From Steinernema hermaphroditum (Eukaryota > Nematoda > Chromadorea > Rhabditida > Steinernematidae): a DNA stretch of 64,000 bases. Location of the stretch: positions 4,612,769 to 4,676,768 of the forward strand of contig CM059624.1 in the NCBI GenBank assembly GCA_030435675.1, in the 5' to 3' direction. The notes under the pieces were generated by a model. It saw only the letters and a program-made list of their open reading frames with translations. It made no database searches and was not told the DNA's origin. Of the stretch, positions 34,937 to 45,670 are shown piece after piece (positions within the stretch are counted from its first letter, which is position 1; every line of letters begins with the position of its first letter). The translations under genes and the position numbers were made by a program.

Positions 34937-35616
34937 TGGCTCCTCTCCGTTTTTGAGAATATGGCCGCTGACCATTTCCTTTAAATAAATCAGCCAATGA
35001 CATGTACTTCACGGCTTTCGTGTTCAGTCCTCGATTTGGGTGATTCGCTTGAAAATATCCCTCTACCCCATTTGACATTTTTTCTCGAATCGTCGAATAT
35101 CCACTCCGAAAGGGTCGTTTTCCGTGTCATAAACTACGGAAAAACGGAATGTGACACACTGTTCGTCGAACTGGTCTGTCAAGTTCATATATCCAGTCCA
35201 CTTCCTTCAAAGAAATGCCCCGAAGGCACCGTTCACGTAATGTCCAGTGCAGACTGTCGATCCCAAACCACAAGGAAATGTCCAAGAAACGGAATGACGA
35301 TGAAGAGTGCGTGCAGCGTGTGCGAACACCGTAATTTGTCCAGACTGAATACGAAATATTTAATACATACTGTAATTCAACTAAAAACTTTGACCATCCT
35401 CAAAGAGGGAACTTAAATAAACCGCCTAGTACAACTTGAACGCCCTTCGATACGAGGCCTTTGCATGCGACTCTTCTTTCGGGCAGTTCTCATTCTTCCC
35501 CGTGTAGTCGAACACAACGCTTTGTTTCTGTGGTTTTTTGACGTCATCGATCAAATCAAACGTTTACAACCCTTCCAAGGTCATAGCGATCACGTTCGAT
35601 GCTTCTTACTAAACAC

Positions 35617-36381
35617 TCATTCATTGGAACCTTTCACAAAAACGAACTCACTGTCGAACGAAAGGACCATGGCGAGACCGACGAATACAAGGAGAAGGAC
35701 ACAGAGACTTTCAGCCCTCATCTGGAAGAAACAATTTATCAGCGAAATGAATTTCTGACTTACTGTAGCAGATTCAGCAGTTTTAAAACTCGCTTTCGTA
35801 GTTGATGATGCTGCAGGAGGACTATTTTTAAAGTAATTTTGTCCAGACAGTAGAAAACTTACCTGTATGTATTGAAGAAACACCGAATTCCGACGATGTC
35901 CGGATTAGAGGCGTTACAAGCGATCAAAGGACACTCCATGCCGATGGGAAACGGGTGGGGATTCTAAAAAGACTTTCAACACAACTGCAGATACACGAAT
36001 ACAGTACATCTTCATTCATTGCTTCCTTGTATGCTTCTTGCACGGCCAATTTGAGCGACGCCGTCGTGTAGTTGAATCTGCTTTCATATCCAAAAGCTCC
36101 ACAAGGATCCGTCGATGATTGGTTCAATCGTTCTTCCAGACTCGGTAAAGCAGGGGCGACTCCTTCCATCCAGTACTGAAAGCAATGAGTCAAAAATTTT
36201 TGCTTGGTCAGCAAAGACTTACAACTGGGAAAATGGTGTGGTTCTCCTTCTTGCAGCGTTCCTCTTGGATGCGATTCGCGATCGCCGTAGCCTCGACACG
36301 GATGTCGGTGGCGTTGAAACGCGCGCCAAGGGAGACGTGGAACAGAAGAACGAAAACGGAAATCAACTGATCGCGACTCAT
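35617..36381 (-). CDS. Small glycosylated secreted or single-pass membrane protein, unrecognised
   Basis: Five exons with introns of about 41-47 nt give about 197 aa. The N-terminus is a signal peptide (MSRDQLISVFVLLFHVSLG). The extracellular part has several N-glycosylation sequons (NAT, NHT, NQS, NYT, NAS) and cysteines, including MECPLIACNASNPDIVGIRC, which may form a small disulfide-linked unit. A Ser/Thr/Ala-rich stalk (SPPAASSTTKAS) is followed in the last exon by a hydrophobic segment (LCVLLLVFVGLAMVL) and a short tail. It could be type-I membrane-anchored, or GPI-anchored if the tail is removed. No family is recognised. The start was chosen because it opens the signal peptide. Confidence 0.75.
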
Positions 36382-36449
36382 CGTTGAGGGAGAAATGAGA
36401 CGCGGAACGCAGCTGTAGACAGAAGGGGCATGTAGACAGCAAAAGAGAC

Positions 36450-37080
36450 GAAAAAAGAAATATTACCAGATCGGTTTTTCCATTTTTTCACCCTTTTGGT
36501 GTGCCAATATTATCACTTTGAAGCTCGATGATCGTCGATTTGTTCGATATTCTGATCGAGATAAATCGACTTGACCAGAGTTTTTCAATCAAAATCAATC
36601 GTCATTAAAATTTATTCAAAAATCATTACTTAGAAGTTCATTACTTAATTGTTGCTTTTCTAAATCCTTTTCAAAAATAACCTATTCAAAGTCACGACAT
36701 CAAGAATACAACAAAGGAACACTGATCAAGCGATTCAGACTACGGTAGGATAACCAAATAAACGACTTTTACTATGAGTCTCGATAAATTGCATATGCCG
36801 ACAGAGTTGACGCGTCTGCTAGACTAGACGTCTGCTAAATAGATTTCCATCGGAGTTCTGCAAATGAGCCGTACAGTTTTCATTCTGGCTGAGTTGCAGT
36901 CAGTCGATCTTCGTAAAACACCAGCGTTTTTCTGAATGGTACGTGCTCTGTTGATGACTACTATGTTCATGGAAACCTTTGCAGAGCGGAACGATACCAG
37001 GCGTGCCTGCTCGACGACGCCGATCAAGCAAATCCTCAGGAAAGTGGGTTTTCTTCCTTTCGCACTCTAATCAGCGATTC
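36450..37080. other. Intergenic region, nothing recognised
   Basis: AT-rich sequence upstream of the SLC6 gene; no frame shows a domain. A CCCAACAG at about 37079-37086 may be an acceptor for an upstream or spliced-leader exon of the SLC6 gene. Confidence 0.4.
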
Positions 37081-37124
37081 CCAACAGGGTGAAAGACGAG
37101 AGAACCAGCGTCAAGAAGCCACAA

Positions 37125-39666
37125 ATGGCGCAGAAGGAAGAAATGGAGATCGAGTTCGACGTAGTCGAAGAGGTTGAAGGCGGGAACGCTTCCGAAGAAG
37201 AGGAGATATGTCAGGTGCTGATGATGTCGGCGACACGGCGACAGAAGTGGCGATCGAAGGTCGAGTACTTCATGGTGACCCTCTCGTATCTCGTCGGTCT
37301 TGACCACATCATGTCCTTCATTTCGATCCTCAGCATGTATGGAAGTATAATGGCTGTATATACGAGCTTGTGTGTATCGTTTCCTTCTTTCAGCCGCCAT
37401 GTTCGTTCCGTACTTCTTGTCCCTAATCATCTTTGGTATCCCCGTTCTGTACCTCGAAATGGCCCTGGGTCAGTACTCCTCTCTGGACTCATACCTCCTC
37501 TTCGAACGTTTGGCACCGGCCATGGCAGGTTTGTAGTTTCTGTTCTTGTGACCGTCTCTAGAAGACGTTTTTCAGGAACCGGCTACGCATCAACGATTCT
37601 CTCCCTTCTGGGCATTATTTCCAATGAAGCCATGGCGACGGTTGCGTTAGAATCTGTGTTCACGTCTACAAACGACGTTCTTCTCCGAAGTCGAGTATTT
37701 TTCGACGGCTGCAACAACGAATACAACACAGATGGTAGCTCTCTCTCTATTGTTTTTAATATTGCATGACATTTCAGACTGTATGGATCCCATCGTTATG
37801 AACTATTGTAGAGAGATTGGCTTAAGTTATTATGGTGGAGCTTGCCTTGAAAAGGAAACGATCGACCCCGTCTCTTACAACTACACTAATGCCCTTTATC
37901 AGCAGGCACATCTCAATCGCGAGAAATCTCCGATGTATCAGTACTTGTAAGTGCCCGTTCCTGAATATTGAGTGTATTGGTTTTTGAGGACGATCAAACT
38001 TCTTGGCTTTCTGAATCACACGAGCGTAAGGCAGCCCTCCGTCCACGTGTTTTTCTTCAGCGTGTTGTGTTTCGCCATTCTTGTATACTTCGTCATGAAA
38101 GGAATTCGTGCCATGGTCAAGGTTGGAGACTTCTGAAATTTTCGAACGTGTCAGTTTGATCTTCAGCTCTCCTATGTGACGTTACTTTTTCCTTTGGGAG
38201 TCATGTTTATGGTTGCGATTGCCGTCTTTGCCTCTCTGGAAGGGCCTCAAATGGCAGTTCACGACATCCTTGCATTTGATGCCTCCAAACTTTTGGAAGT
38301 CAGGCTCTGGACTGCAACTGTCTCTCACGTACGTATCTTTTTCGTATACCTGCTCTCAATTGGTTCGCCATTCAGATGTTTGTCGCGCTGAAGTTGGGCC
38401 AAGGCGGCGTCATCACGCTCGGGACGTACAACAACTTCCACAACGATATCCTTTTGTGAGCTTGGCGCTGCCCAAATTCTGTAACCTCACTTTTAGAGAC
38501 ATGGTGATCATCGTTCTCGCTACGTTCTTCATTCCCATGTTCTTCACGTTTACTCTTGTTTTGGCTTTTGGTGCCTTCGCTAAATTTGTCATGGAAGATG
38601 GCGACCGACATCACTGTGAGTTGTGGTCGTGTTATGGTTTTACATTCCTTTGATTATTTTAGTGACAACGATGTTCTCCTATTTTATCGAACCCGATATC
38701 TTTGTCGTAGCGAACAATGGACTACGTCTGATCCCTACGTTCGGAGTCGCTTTTCTAACTCTTGTTGCAATCAGTTTCTTCCTTCTCGCTTTAGGCAACA
38801 TGGTAGCGTGTCGTTTTTGCTCCAGTTCTATGAGCTTTGTGTTTGTTTCAGATCACGCGTCTGAAACTGGTAACAAACGCACTGTCCGAAAAGATAGAGA
38901 TCCTTCGACAACCACAAAACATCGCCGTGACAGCTGGCATCATTGTACTCGTGCTGGCTTCCTTCAGTTTCGTCTACTTCAGCAGCGTATGTGCAAAACT
39001 TTCTATACCGCTTTGAACGATTCTATTTCAGTATGGTACCGTTGTGTACAGCGTCATCTATGTATACACCGTCCCCACTGCTGCGATGGTCGTAGTACTC
39101 TGTGAGACTATCACAGTCGTCGTGTGTTACGGTGGCAAACAGATCCTGGCGAACACCCATGTGATGCTGTTTGGTGAGAAGGAATCTCGACTGATGGACG
39201 AGGAGCAGCAGGGCTTCAAGGGAAAGGTCCTCCCTTATGTTAACGTTTATCTCATCAGCATGCTTCGTAGTTTGGTTATCATCGTCTTAACGGTCAGAAA
39301 TGAATGTATCATATCGCTCACTTTATCTTATATCTTTCAGTTAGCACTTGGAGTGATCACGGTTGGTCTCTACACTTTCGCTGAAGCGAAGTCGCACCAG
39401 TATCCTAAATTCTCCATTGCTTTTCCCTTTGGTGTGTGCTCTCTTCTCGCAGTTGTCGTCGTGATTCCCATCATTCTCTGTTACAAGGTATTTCCAGTGT
39501 GCTGGTGCCTAACTAGACTACATATATTCAGATAATCTGGACAAAAATTCAGAAGAGACCTGTGATGCGACTTTTCAAGCCACACCTGAAGCTGTGGGGG
39601 CCGCAGGAAAAAGCGAAACGGAACCTCGTCGACCGTTTCGAAAAGCGGCTAGGCGTTGTACACTGA
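37125..39666 (+). CDS. Divergent SLC6-family (neurotransmitter:sodium symporter-like) transporter
   Basis: Thirteen exons with short introns give about 660 aa. An acidic N-tail leads to TM1 (KVEYFMVTLSYLVGLDHIMSF), TM2 (MFVPYFLSLIIFGIPVLYLEMALGQY), an extracellular loop with cysteines (FDGCNNEY, DCMDP, NYCREI, GACLEK) and an NYT sequon, then more membrane segments. The region WTATVSHMFVALKLGQGGVITLGTYNNFHNDI matches the SLC6 TM6/TM7 region (compare the usual SYNKYHNN). In ordinary members TM1 has GNVWRFPY, whose residues help bind Na+ and substrate; here that stretch reads DHIMSFISIL, so ion coupling is probably altered or lost. It ends KRLGVVH. If GTACAC near the stop is used as a donor, a further exon to 39800 replaces the end with a Ser/Thr-rich tail. 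The start is the first in-frame ATG. Confidence 0.87.
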
Positions 39667-39717
39667 GAGTTGCTTGTCTGAGGCGTTTTTTATTTCTAAT
39701 AATAGGTCTTTATGTTC

Positions 39718-39800
39718 AGATTTTACCAGAAGGTGACGGTTCTTACAGCACCTCAGGTGGGACCTCTCCCAGCACCACGACGAACGTGCCCTCGATCTAA
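39718..39800 (+). CDS. Possible alternative last exon of the SLC6 gene
   Basis: After ATGTTCAG, a frame ILPEGDGSYSTSGGTSPSTT...VPSI ends in TAA at 39800. A GTACAC donor inside the final codons of the preceding exon would join it in frame. Composition resembles a flexible cytoplasmic tail. No transcript evidence is available. Confidence 0.35.
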
Positions 39801-39898
39801 AACTAAAGCCTTCCTATCCCCACAGTAACAAAAGAACGGTGGGTGAAACGATTTCATTTGTGATATCTGTACACAACAAAACAAGGAGTATTTCGCAT

Positions 39899-40914
39899 TT
39901 AATATCCAGGAGCGGTGCGAGGAGGAGGGCAGTGGTCGCATCCACCGGAGGCTCCGTCGGGACCGAGTTGACCAGGGCCTCCAGCCTCTCCGGCCTTGCC
40001 AGGAACTCCATCGTTTCCGGTATCTCCGGGAGGTCCCTGAGGTCCGGGCTGGCCAGGCTGTCCGTCGGCACCGGCGGGTCCATCGAGACCAGCAGGTCCT
40101 TGAGGTCCAGCGGGTCCGGGAGGTCCAGGAGGTCCAGGCTTCTCGATGACCTGTCCGGGAGCTCCGGGAGCGCCAGCCAATCCAGGGGCGCCGTCGTCTC
40201 CCTTGAGTCCAGCGGGTCCTTGTTGGCCAGGAAGTCCTGGGGCTCCAGGGGCGCCGTCTTGACCGCGAGCTCCAGCGTTTCCATTCGGTCCCTTGGGTCC
40301 GTGGTTTCCAGCGGGGCCAGGAGGTCCCTCAGGGCAGTCGAAGCAGAAGTCCTCGGGCTTAGGGATGGCGTTCGGCTCGGCGTCGGGGCCGGGGATGCCG
40401 TCATGTCCGGGAGCGCCGTCATTACCTACATTTCAGAAATAGACTCTTGATCATTATGGAAATGCCTACCGTCTTGTCCGTCAGGTCCAGGAGGTCCAAC
40501 GGGCCCGGCAAGGCCGACTCCGCAGCTGCAGCAGGTTCCCGCAGAAGTCTGAACGCCTCCCTCGACTCCGGAGTCCACTCCGCTACCATATCCTCCCTCG
40601 GTGCTGTAGGAGGCGGCGCCGCGGGCCAGGGCGCGGCTGTGGCCCGTCATGCCGGCGGATCGGTGATAAGTGGAGCGCTTGAGGCGGCCTCCGAGGACGG
40701 GCTTCAGGCGCGCGTACTCCTCCCAGAGGTTATCGGTGCGGTGGTGGCAGAAGTCGACTTCGACCTGCAGCGAGGACTGCACATGCTGCATGTAGCTGTA
40801 GAGCATGGGGACGGCGACGATGGCCGTGAGGGTGGCGACGGTGGAGACGGCGACGCCGAAGAAGGCGAAGCGCTTGAGGCTCTCCGCCTCGTGAAGCTCG
40901 CGCTTAGGGTCCAT
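39899..40914 (-). CDS. Cuticle collagen
   Basis: Two exons (40914-40470 and 40425-39899) give 323 aa. The N-terminus has the nematode cuticle collagen layout: a short cytoplasmic part, a hydrophobic segment ([20 protein letters not shown]) and a conserved domain ([19 protein letters not shown]). A furin/BLI-4-type site follows (GGRLKR). The triple-helix parts are short Gly-X-Y blocks, interrupted and flanked by cysteine knots ([22 protein letters not shown]). The intron splits a Gly codon in the first helical block. It is expected to be processed, trimerised and crosslinked into the cuticle. A CTATAAAT on the minus strand lies about 56 nt upstream of the ATG. The orthologue among the many col genes cannot be chosen from this. 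Confidence 0.95.
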
Positions 40915-40969
40915 CTTTTGCCGACACCTCTTGACAAGGCGAACTGCTTGAACTGGCGGTGCCCTTAGC

Positions 40970-40977
40970 ATTTATAG
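40970..40977 (-). promoter_or_regulatory. TATA element of the collagen gene
   Basis: The minus strand reads CTATAAAT about 56 nt upstream of the ATG. Confidence 0.5.
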
Positions 40978-40999
40978 GCGTTTCGAGTGCGTTTTTTCA

Positions 41000-41600
41000 A
41001 GGTCTCCCGAATCGCCCGCGGCAACATTCGAATTCGAACGAACCTGTTGGGCGCGCCAGCGCCCTCAAGCGCCCTGACTCCGTAGATGCATATGTTGCGC
41101 AACGGGGCGGAAAATTAACTTTTTTTCTTATGGGAACGCTGATGAAACACAGCCCAATCTCGTTTTTGGGAATTGTGTGATTTCGGTCACACCACTAGGC
41201 GGCAGCAGCTCGATGTTGCCTCTCAAGGCTGAACTATGATTGCTATCTTTTGAACCGAAGATCGCACTTTGGTGATAAGCATAAGGCATAACTCAACGGT
41301 GGCGTGTTTCATATGTGTGGAGAGATGCCCGAGACGCAGGGGACGAGTTCTTTTTTCCGCGAAAGTGCGATACTGATCACTCGAAGGGTCCAAGGAGCGG
41401 CATTTCTGAAACATTTGAGCTGATCGAAGGCGCAAGTGGTCTTTGATGGGTTAAGAAGGTTATGCTTCAGGACAAACAACTGTGAAGAAAAGGGGAAGAT
41501 CTGTGAATAACGACCTTAAAGCGCGTATGGAAAATTAATTATGTAATTCCGTATTTCTTGTCCCAAATACGATATACTGCAGTGAAATGAAGACAAAACT
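41000..41600. other. Intergenic region, nothing recognised
   Basis: No domain-bearing frame was seen between the collagen promoter and the tRNA genes. Confidence 0.4.
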
Positions 41601-41608
41601 AAAAAGAC

Positions 41609-41680
41609 TAGCAGCGAGTGGTTTCGATCCACCGACCTCTGGGTTATGGGCCCAGCACGCTTCCACTGCGCCACGCTGCT
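41609..41680 (-). tRNA. Initiator tRNA-Met (CAT)
   Basis: 72-nt cloverleaf with a 7-bp acceptor stem (AGCAGCG/CGCTGCT), A1:U72 end pair, and three G:C pairs at the base of the anticodon stem (GGG...CCC around CCATAA), all features of eukaryotic initiator tRNA. Downstream on the minus strand is GTCTTTTT, a Pol III terminator. An inverted identical copy lies 104 nt away. Confidence 0.95.
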
Positions 41681-41784
41681 GCATCACACTAAACGGCCGA
41701 TGTGCACTTACATCACATCTCCAGACGGAATAGCAGTGTCTGATCTGAAACGGTACATGGATTAGATCGTCTCCGAGGAGTAGC

Positions 41785-41856
41785 AGCAGCGTGGCGCAGT
41801 GGAAGCGTGCTGGGCCCATAACCCAGAGGTCGGTGGATCGAAACCACTCGCTGCTA
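41785..41856 (+). tRNA. Initiator tRNA-Met (CAT)
   Basis: Same 72-nt sequence as the minus-strand copy at 41609-41680, with the same AGTCTTTTT 3' flank as Pol III terminator. The two genes form a divergent inverted pair and could pair into a long cruciform. Confidence 0.95.
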
Positions 41857-42206
41857 GTCTTTTTCCCTGCTCATACAGTACTGTATCGAAAATTTTATTC
41901 ATCTCCGAAATAAACTATTGCCATTTATAGGCCGCCGGACCCCAAGTGCCGAGAGAAACCCTCATAAATCTCAATCACAGGTGCAAACGACTAATAAAAC
42001 CGAAACATCCCGCTCGGCGACGTCCCTAATTTGTCCAAAAAGCGTTCGACAGGTGTCTGTTGTGGGGATGCCATCGCAGCGGAAAACAAATGAGATTTCC
42101 ATTTCGCCACGCTGCTTCATGCTTGCACAGCTGCATCTTAAGCTTTCATGCCTCACATAATGGCTTTTCTTTCGATTTTTACGAGTTAACATGAGTAAAA
42201 CGTTTC

Positions 42207-42278
42207 TGGAGGTATGGGGATTCGAACCCCAGCCCTCTCGCATGCTAAGCGAGCGCTCTACCCCTGAGCTATACCCCC
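42207..42278 (-). tRNA. tRNA-Ala (AGC)
   Basis: 72-nt cloverleaf starting GGGGGTATAGCTCAGGGG with anticodon AGC in TTAGCAT, a GGTTCGAATCC T-loop, and the G3:U70 wobble pair that identifies alanine tRNA. AGC would be read as IGC after editing. Confidence 0.95.
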
Positions 42279-42506
42279 AATGAGGAATCCTCCTCTCAGG
42301 ACGACTGTCAGCAAATGGGTTAAGGGTGGCTGATCTAACCATTTTTGCAACTTCAAAAGTTCATTGAAACCATCTTCTTTTATTTACACTCCGCCGTAAT
42401 CGCTCCTTGCTTGACCACAGAGCTCCTGCGATGACGTGCGTGCCTACGTGCAGGACGCACGAAACGGCGCGCGTCGATCGACGTTGTTCTTCAGTTCGTC
42501 GTCGCT

Positions 42507-45500
42507 ATGTCGAATACAACGCGAGGTTTCTTTCGCTCGGCACACACCCTCTCCACCCTCGTTGGAAAGTGAGTTTCTTGGCTGTTTTTCGGCGGCAAAT
42601 CGATCGCTTTCAGGGGAAAACAAACGTTCGATGTGGTCGTCGTTGGCGGCGGAATCGTCGGATGCGCGACGGCGCGTCAGCTGAAAATCTCGCGGCCGGA
42701 GCTGAGCATCGCCATCGTCGAGAAGGAGAGGCAACTGGCGGTGCACCAGAGTGGCCACAACAGTGGAGTTCTTCATGCCGGCATCTACTACGCCCCAGGA
42801 AGTCTCAAGGCGAAGCTGTGCGTTGAAGGTGAGATGTTTTCTGAGTTAATTTCCGATTATCCTTCGGGATATAATCAGTCAGTTCACTGGAGAAATGTCG
42901 AAGCGTCGCCAGAGAGGCGATTATCGCTGTCTTGCATTGGATTTCTTGAGCAAGGAGCGGTATTTTTGAGAAATGATGGATGAATCGTCCTGGTTCCTTT
43001 TCTCTATTTGTTGAACATTGTTTTCAACAGCGCCACGAGAAGGAAACATTTGGCAAATCGATGTGATTGATTGCCATGTTTTCAATATTTTCGAGCTTCC
43101 TCTGTTGAGCGCGTTTGTTTGTGTAAATTAAAACATTTTTTGAGCGGAATTGTGCACTCTGAAAATGCTCAAATTAGTCAAAAAAATTTTATTGACGTTT
43201 GTTTGGTTGGTTTCAGCTTCTACGACCATCGGATTTTGTGAAAAGGGAGCTTGAGAGATGCGGGAAAACGAACATTTACTGCGGTTTTAGATACAACGTT
43301 AAAGATATGACGGGAATGGTGAAGTAGGAGTTAAACAAAAGTCGAATTTTGTTAGATCATTCTGTTCAGCGGATCACAGTGAATAGTTTCAATGACTGGA
43401 GATGGATTGGTTCGTTCCCTGCATTTTGAACTTTTGGAAGTGATTCGGAGGAGTTGACTTTCGAAAGCTACAAAAGACGACTTCTGCTCGGTCTATTCAA
43501 CTGCTTTCCACACCTTAATTCCTGTATAAATTGGCGCAGTTGTCGGTATTATTTACGAGCAAAATTCAGTTCAAACCTTATTGTTATCTCGGATGGAAAG
43601 AATAGCCGTTTACTAACCACAGATTTTAGATTAAAAAAACTCCCTATCTAGTGAACAAGTGAACTTCGTTTGAACAAGCAGCTCCCAAGAGGAGTGCTTA
43701 GAAAATTAATTCGGTGGAGCCAGTTCGAAATTTCTCTGCTTTTCAGTATTTGATACTTGACTATGACGGCGCCAAATTCTGTTGTGCGCTTCACATCTCA
43801 AATTTATTTTGCCAGCTTTTGCAGCTCTCGAACGATAGTAATTCGGATAAACAAGATTGTTAACCACTTTTTGGTGAACCACGATTTTAGAAGTTAGAAG
43901 CGCTAGTGTGCCAAATCGGCCGTATACACCTTTGACCAGTTCCTTGTCGGTTCCCCTTCACATTCCCTTGTCACGTTTCTTCCTTCCCGATCGATATTGG
44001 GCGCTTCCCTATTTTACGGCGAATCTATTTGTCCCCGCGGAGTGATCACTCCAGAGTTTTTGCATGCGTTCCGCAATAATCGACCTCGTCCTTATCGTCT
44101 GCTCGTTCAGGTCGCCCACTAGGGTTTAACGACTTTTGGCCGACATTGCGGAGCCTTAAAGCACGTGACTGGAAGAAGAACACAAAAATTCCACAGGGCA
44201 CAGTGTAGAGATTCAAAAAATCCCAGAAAATCCAGATAATAAGGTCACAAAAATCATGAGTTTTTGTTATTTTTTACTGCTTTTATGGTTCCTTATCAGT
44301 GGTCCGGTTCCTTGAGTGTTCGTCATTCGTTCTCCGCGGACTTTGATACTTTTATGACCTCTTTGCGGGACACACGTGACAATGTTTTCGCTGACTGATC
44401 TCTGTGATTTCAGGCTTGGATCTCGCCTATGCATATCTCGACGAAAACAAAATTCCTTACAAGAAAACCGGCAAGCTGATCGTCGCCGTGGAGCCAGAGG
44501 AGATCCCTCGCCTGGATGTAGGTTCTATCTTGCGTTCAGAACGCTAAACATGCTTTCTTCTAGGCTCTCTACGGCCGCGCTCTCCAGAATGGATGCCGCG
44601 ATATCGAAATGATCGACGGGAAGAGGATCAAGGAGTTCGAGCCTCACTGCGTGGTAAGTCTAAGTAGCTCTGTGAAGTGATCTGATCGGGAATCTCAGGG
44701 CTTGAAAGCTCTCTGGTCGCCGCACACTGGAATCGTCGATTGGGGACTCGTCACACGCTCCTACGCCGACGATTTCGTGAAACGCGGCGGAAAAGTTTTT
44801 GTGGACACTCCGCTGGCGGCGATTCGCAGCGCCGCCGATGGTAGTGATTATCCGGTTGTCATCTCGTCCAGGCCTGGTTTGGTACGCTCCATTTGAAGCA
44901 TTTTTCCCTGATGGGCGCTTTTCAGCCCGAGATCCGTGCCCGCTACTTACTCACCTGTGCCGGTCTCCAGTCTGATCGGATCGCGCAGCTCTCTGGATGC
45001 AACACTGTGCCGAAGATCGTTCCTTTCCGTGGAGAATATCTCCTTCTGAAGCCAGAGAAACGCCACTTGGTGAAGACGAACATATATCCTGTGCCGGACC
45101 CTCGATTCCCGTTCCTCGGTGTCCACTTCACTCCGAGAATGAACGGCGACGTTTGGTTGGGCCCCAACGCCGTACTGGCCTACAAGCGCGAGGGATACAG
45201 CTACTTCGACGTGTCGCCAACTGATCTGCTTGACGCTATCTCTTTTAGGTATGCTGATCATGGTTTTATTCGTTTCAAAAATGTAAATTTCAGAGGAATG
45301 CAAAAGCTGATGTTGAAGTACGGTAGCTTCGGGCTGCAAGAGTTCTATCGTGGAGTCTTCTACGCCGCCCAAGTGAAGCAGCTCCAGCGCTTCATTCCCG
45401 AGTTGAAGGTGTCCGACGTGACGCGGGGACCTTCTGGCGTGAGGGCTCAGGCGATGGATGCCGAAGGGAACCTCGTGGAGGACTTCGTCTTCGACGACGG

Positions 45501-45621
45501 CGAAGGACCGATCGCTTCTCGGGTGCTCCATGTCCGCAATGCGCCAAGTCCGGGCGCCACCAGCAGCCTGGCCATCGCGAAGATGATCACCGAGAAGGCG
45601 GTCGACAAGTTCGAGTTGTAG
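42507..45621 (+). CDS. L2HGDH: L-2-hydroxyglutarate dehydrogenase, mitochondrial
   Basis: Seven exons (42507-42568, 42614-42828, 44414-44517, 44564-44653, 44699-44881, 44926-45248, 45294-45621) give 434 aa, close to the family's usual length. The first exon encodes a basic/Ser/Thr-rich N-terminus ([15 protein letters not shown]) typical of a mitochondrial presequence. The FAD-binding Rossmann motif is [17 protein letters not shown], followed by the family signatures [34 protein letters not shown] and PHTGIVDWG, and the C-terminal [11 protein letters not shown] and [13 protein letters not shown]. The enzyme oxidises L-2-hydroxyglutarate to 2-oxoglutarate with FAD and so removes a toxic by-product of mitochondrial metabolism. 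Intron 2 is 1,585 nt, long for this window. The ATG was chosen because it opens the presequence in frame. The 3' end is only 49 nt from the stop of the convergent phosphate carrier gene. Confidence 0.95.
42829..44413 (+). other. 1.6-kb intron of L2HGDH
   Basis: Bounded by GTGAGA and GATTTCAG and joining phase 1 exons. Open frames inside are short and show no domain. No repeat was recognised. Confidence 0.8.
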
Positions 45622-45670
45622 ATTTTATTTTTGTAAATAGATACGGTATTGTAGTGTCTCGGGTCCGGGG

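Larger units (their letters stand above)
33789..35006. repeat. Right arm of the ~1.2-kb inverted duplication
   Basis: Reverse-complement copy of 6584-7796, containing a long gene (minus), a ~325-bp divergent promoter and a short gene (plus). Similarity covers introns and promoter, for example GAACGTTATGAAAGGTAAAC and the TATAAGG boxes. The right promoter has an extra ~25-bp stretch that duplicates GGATATAAGG. Confidence 0.9.

Noticed and set aside
39839..40450. 203-codon frame opposite the collagen triple helix
   Set aside because: Ser/Arg-rich antisense of Gly-X-Y codons; no independent support.
40447..40968. 173-codon frame opposite the collagen gene
   Set aside because: Antisense shadow of Gly-rich collagen codons and the N-terminal domain.
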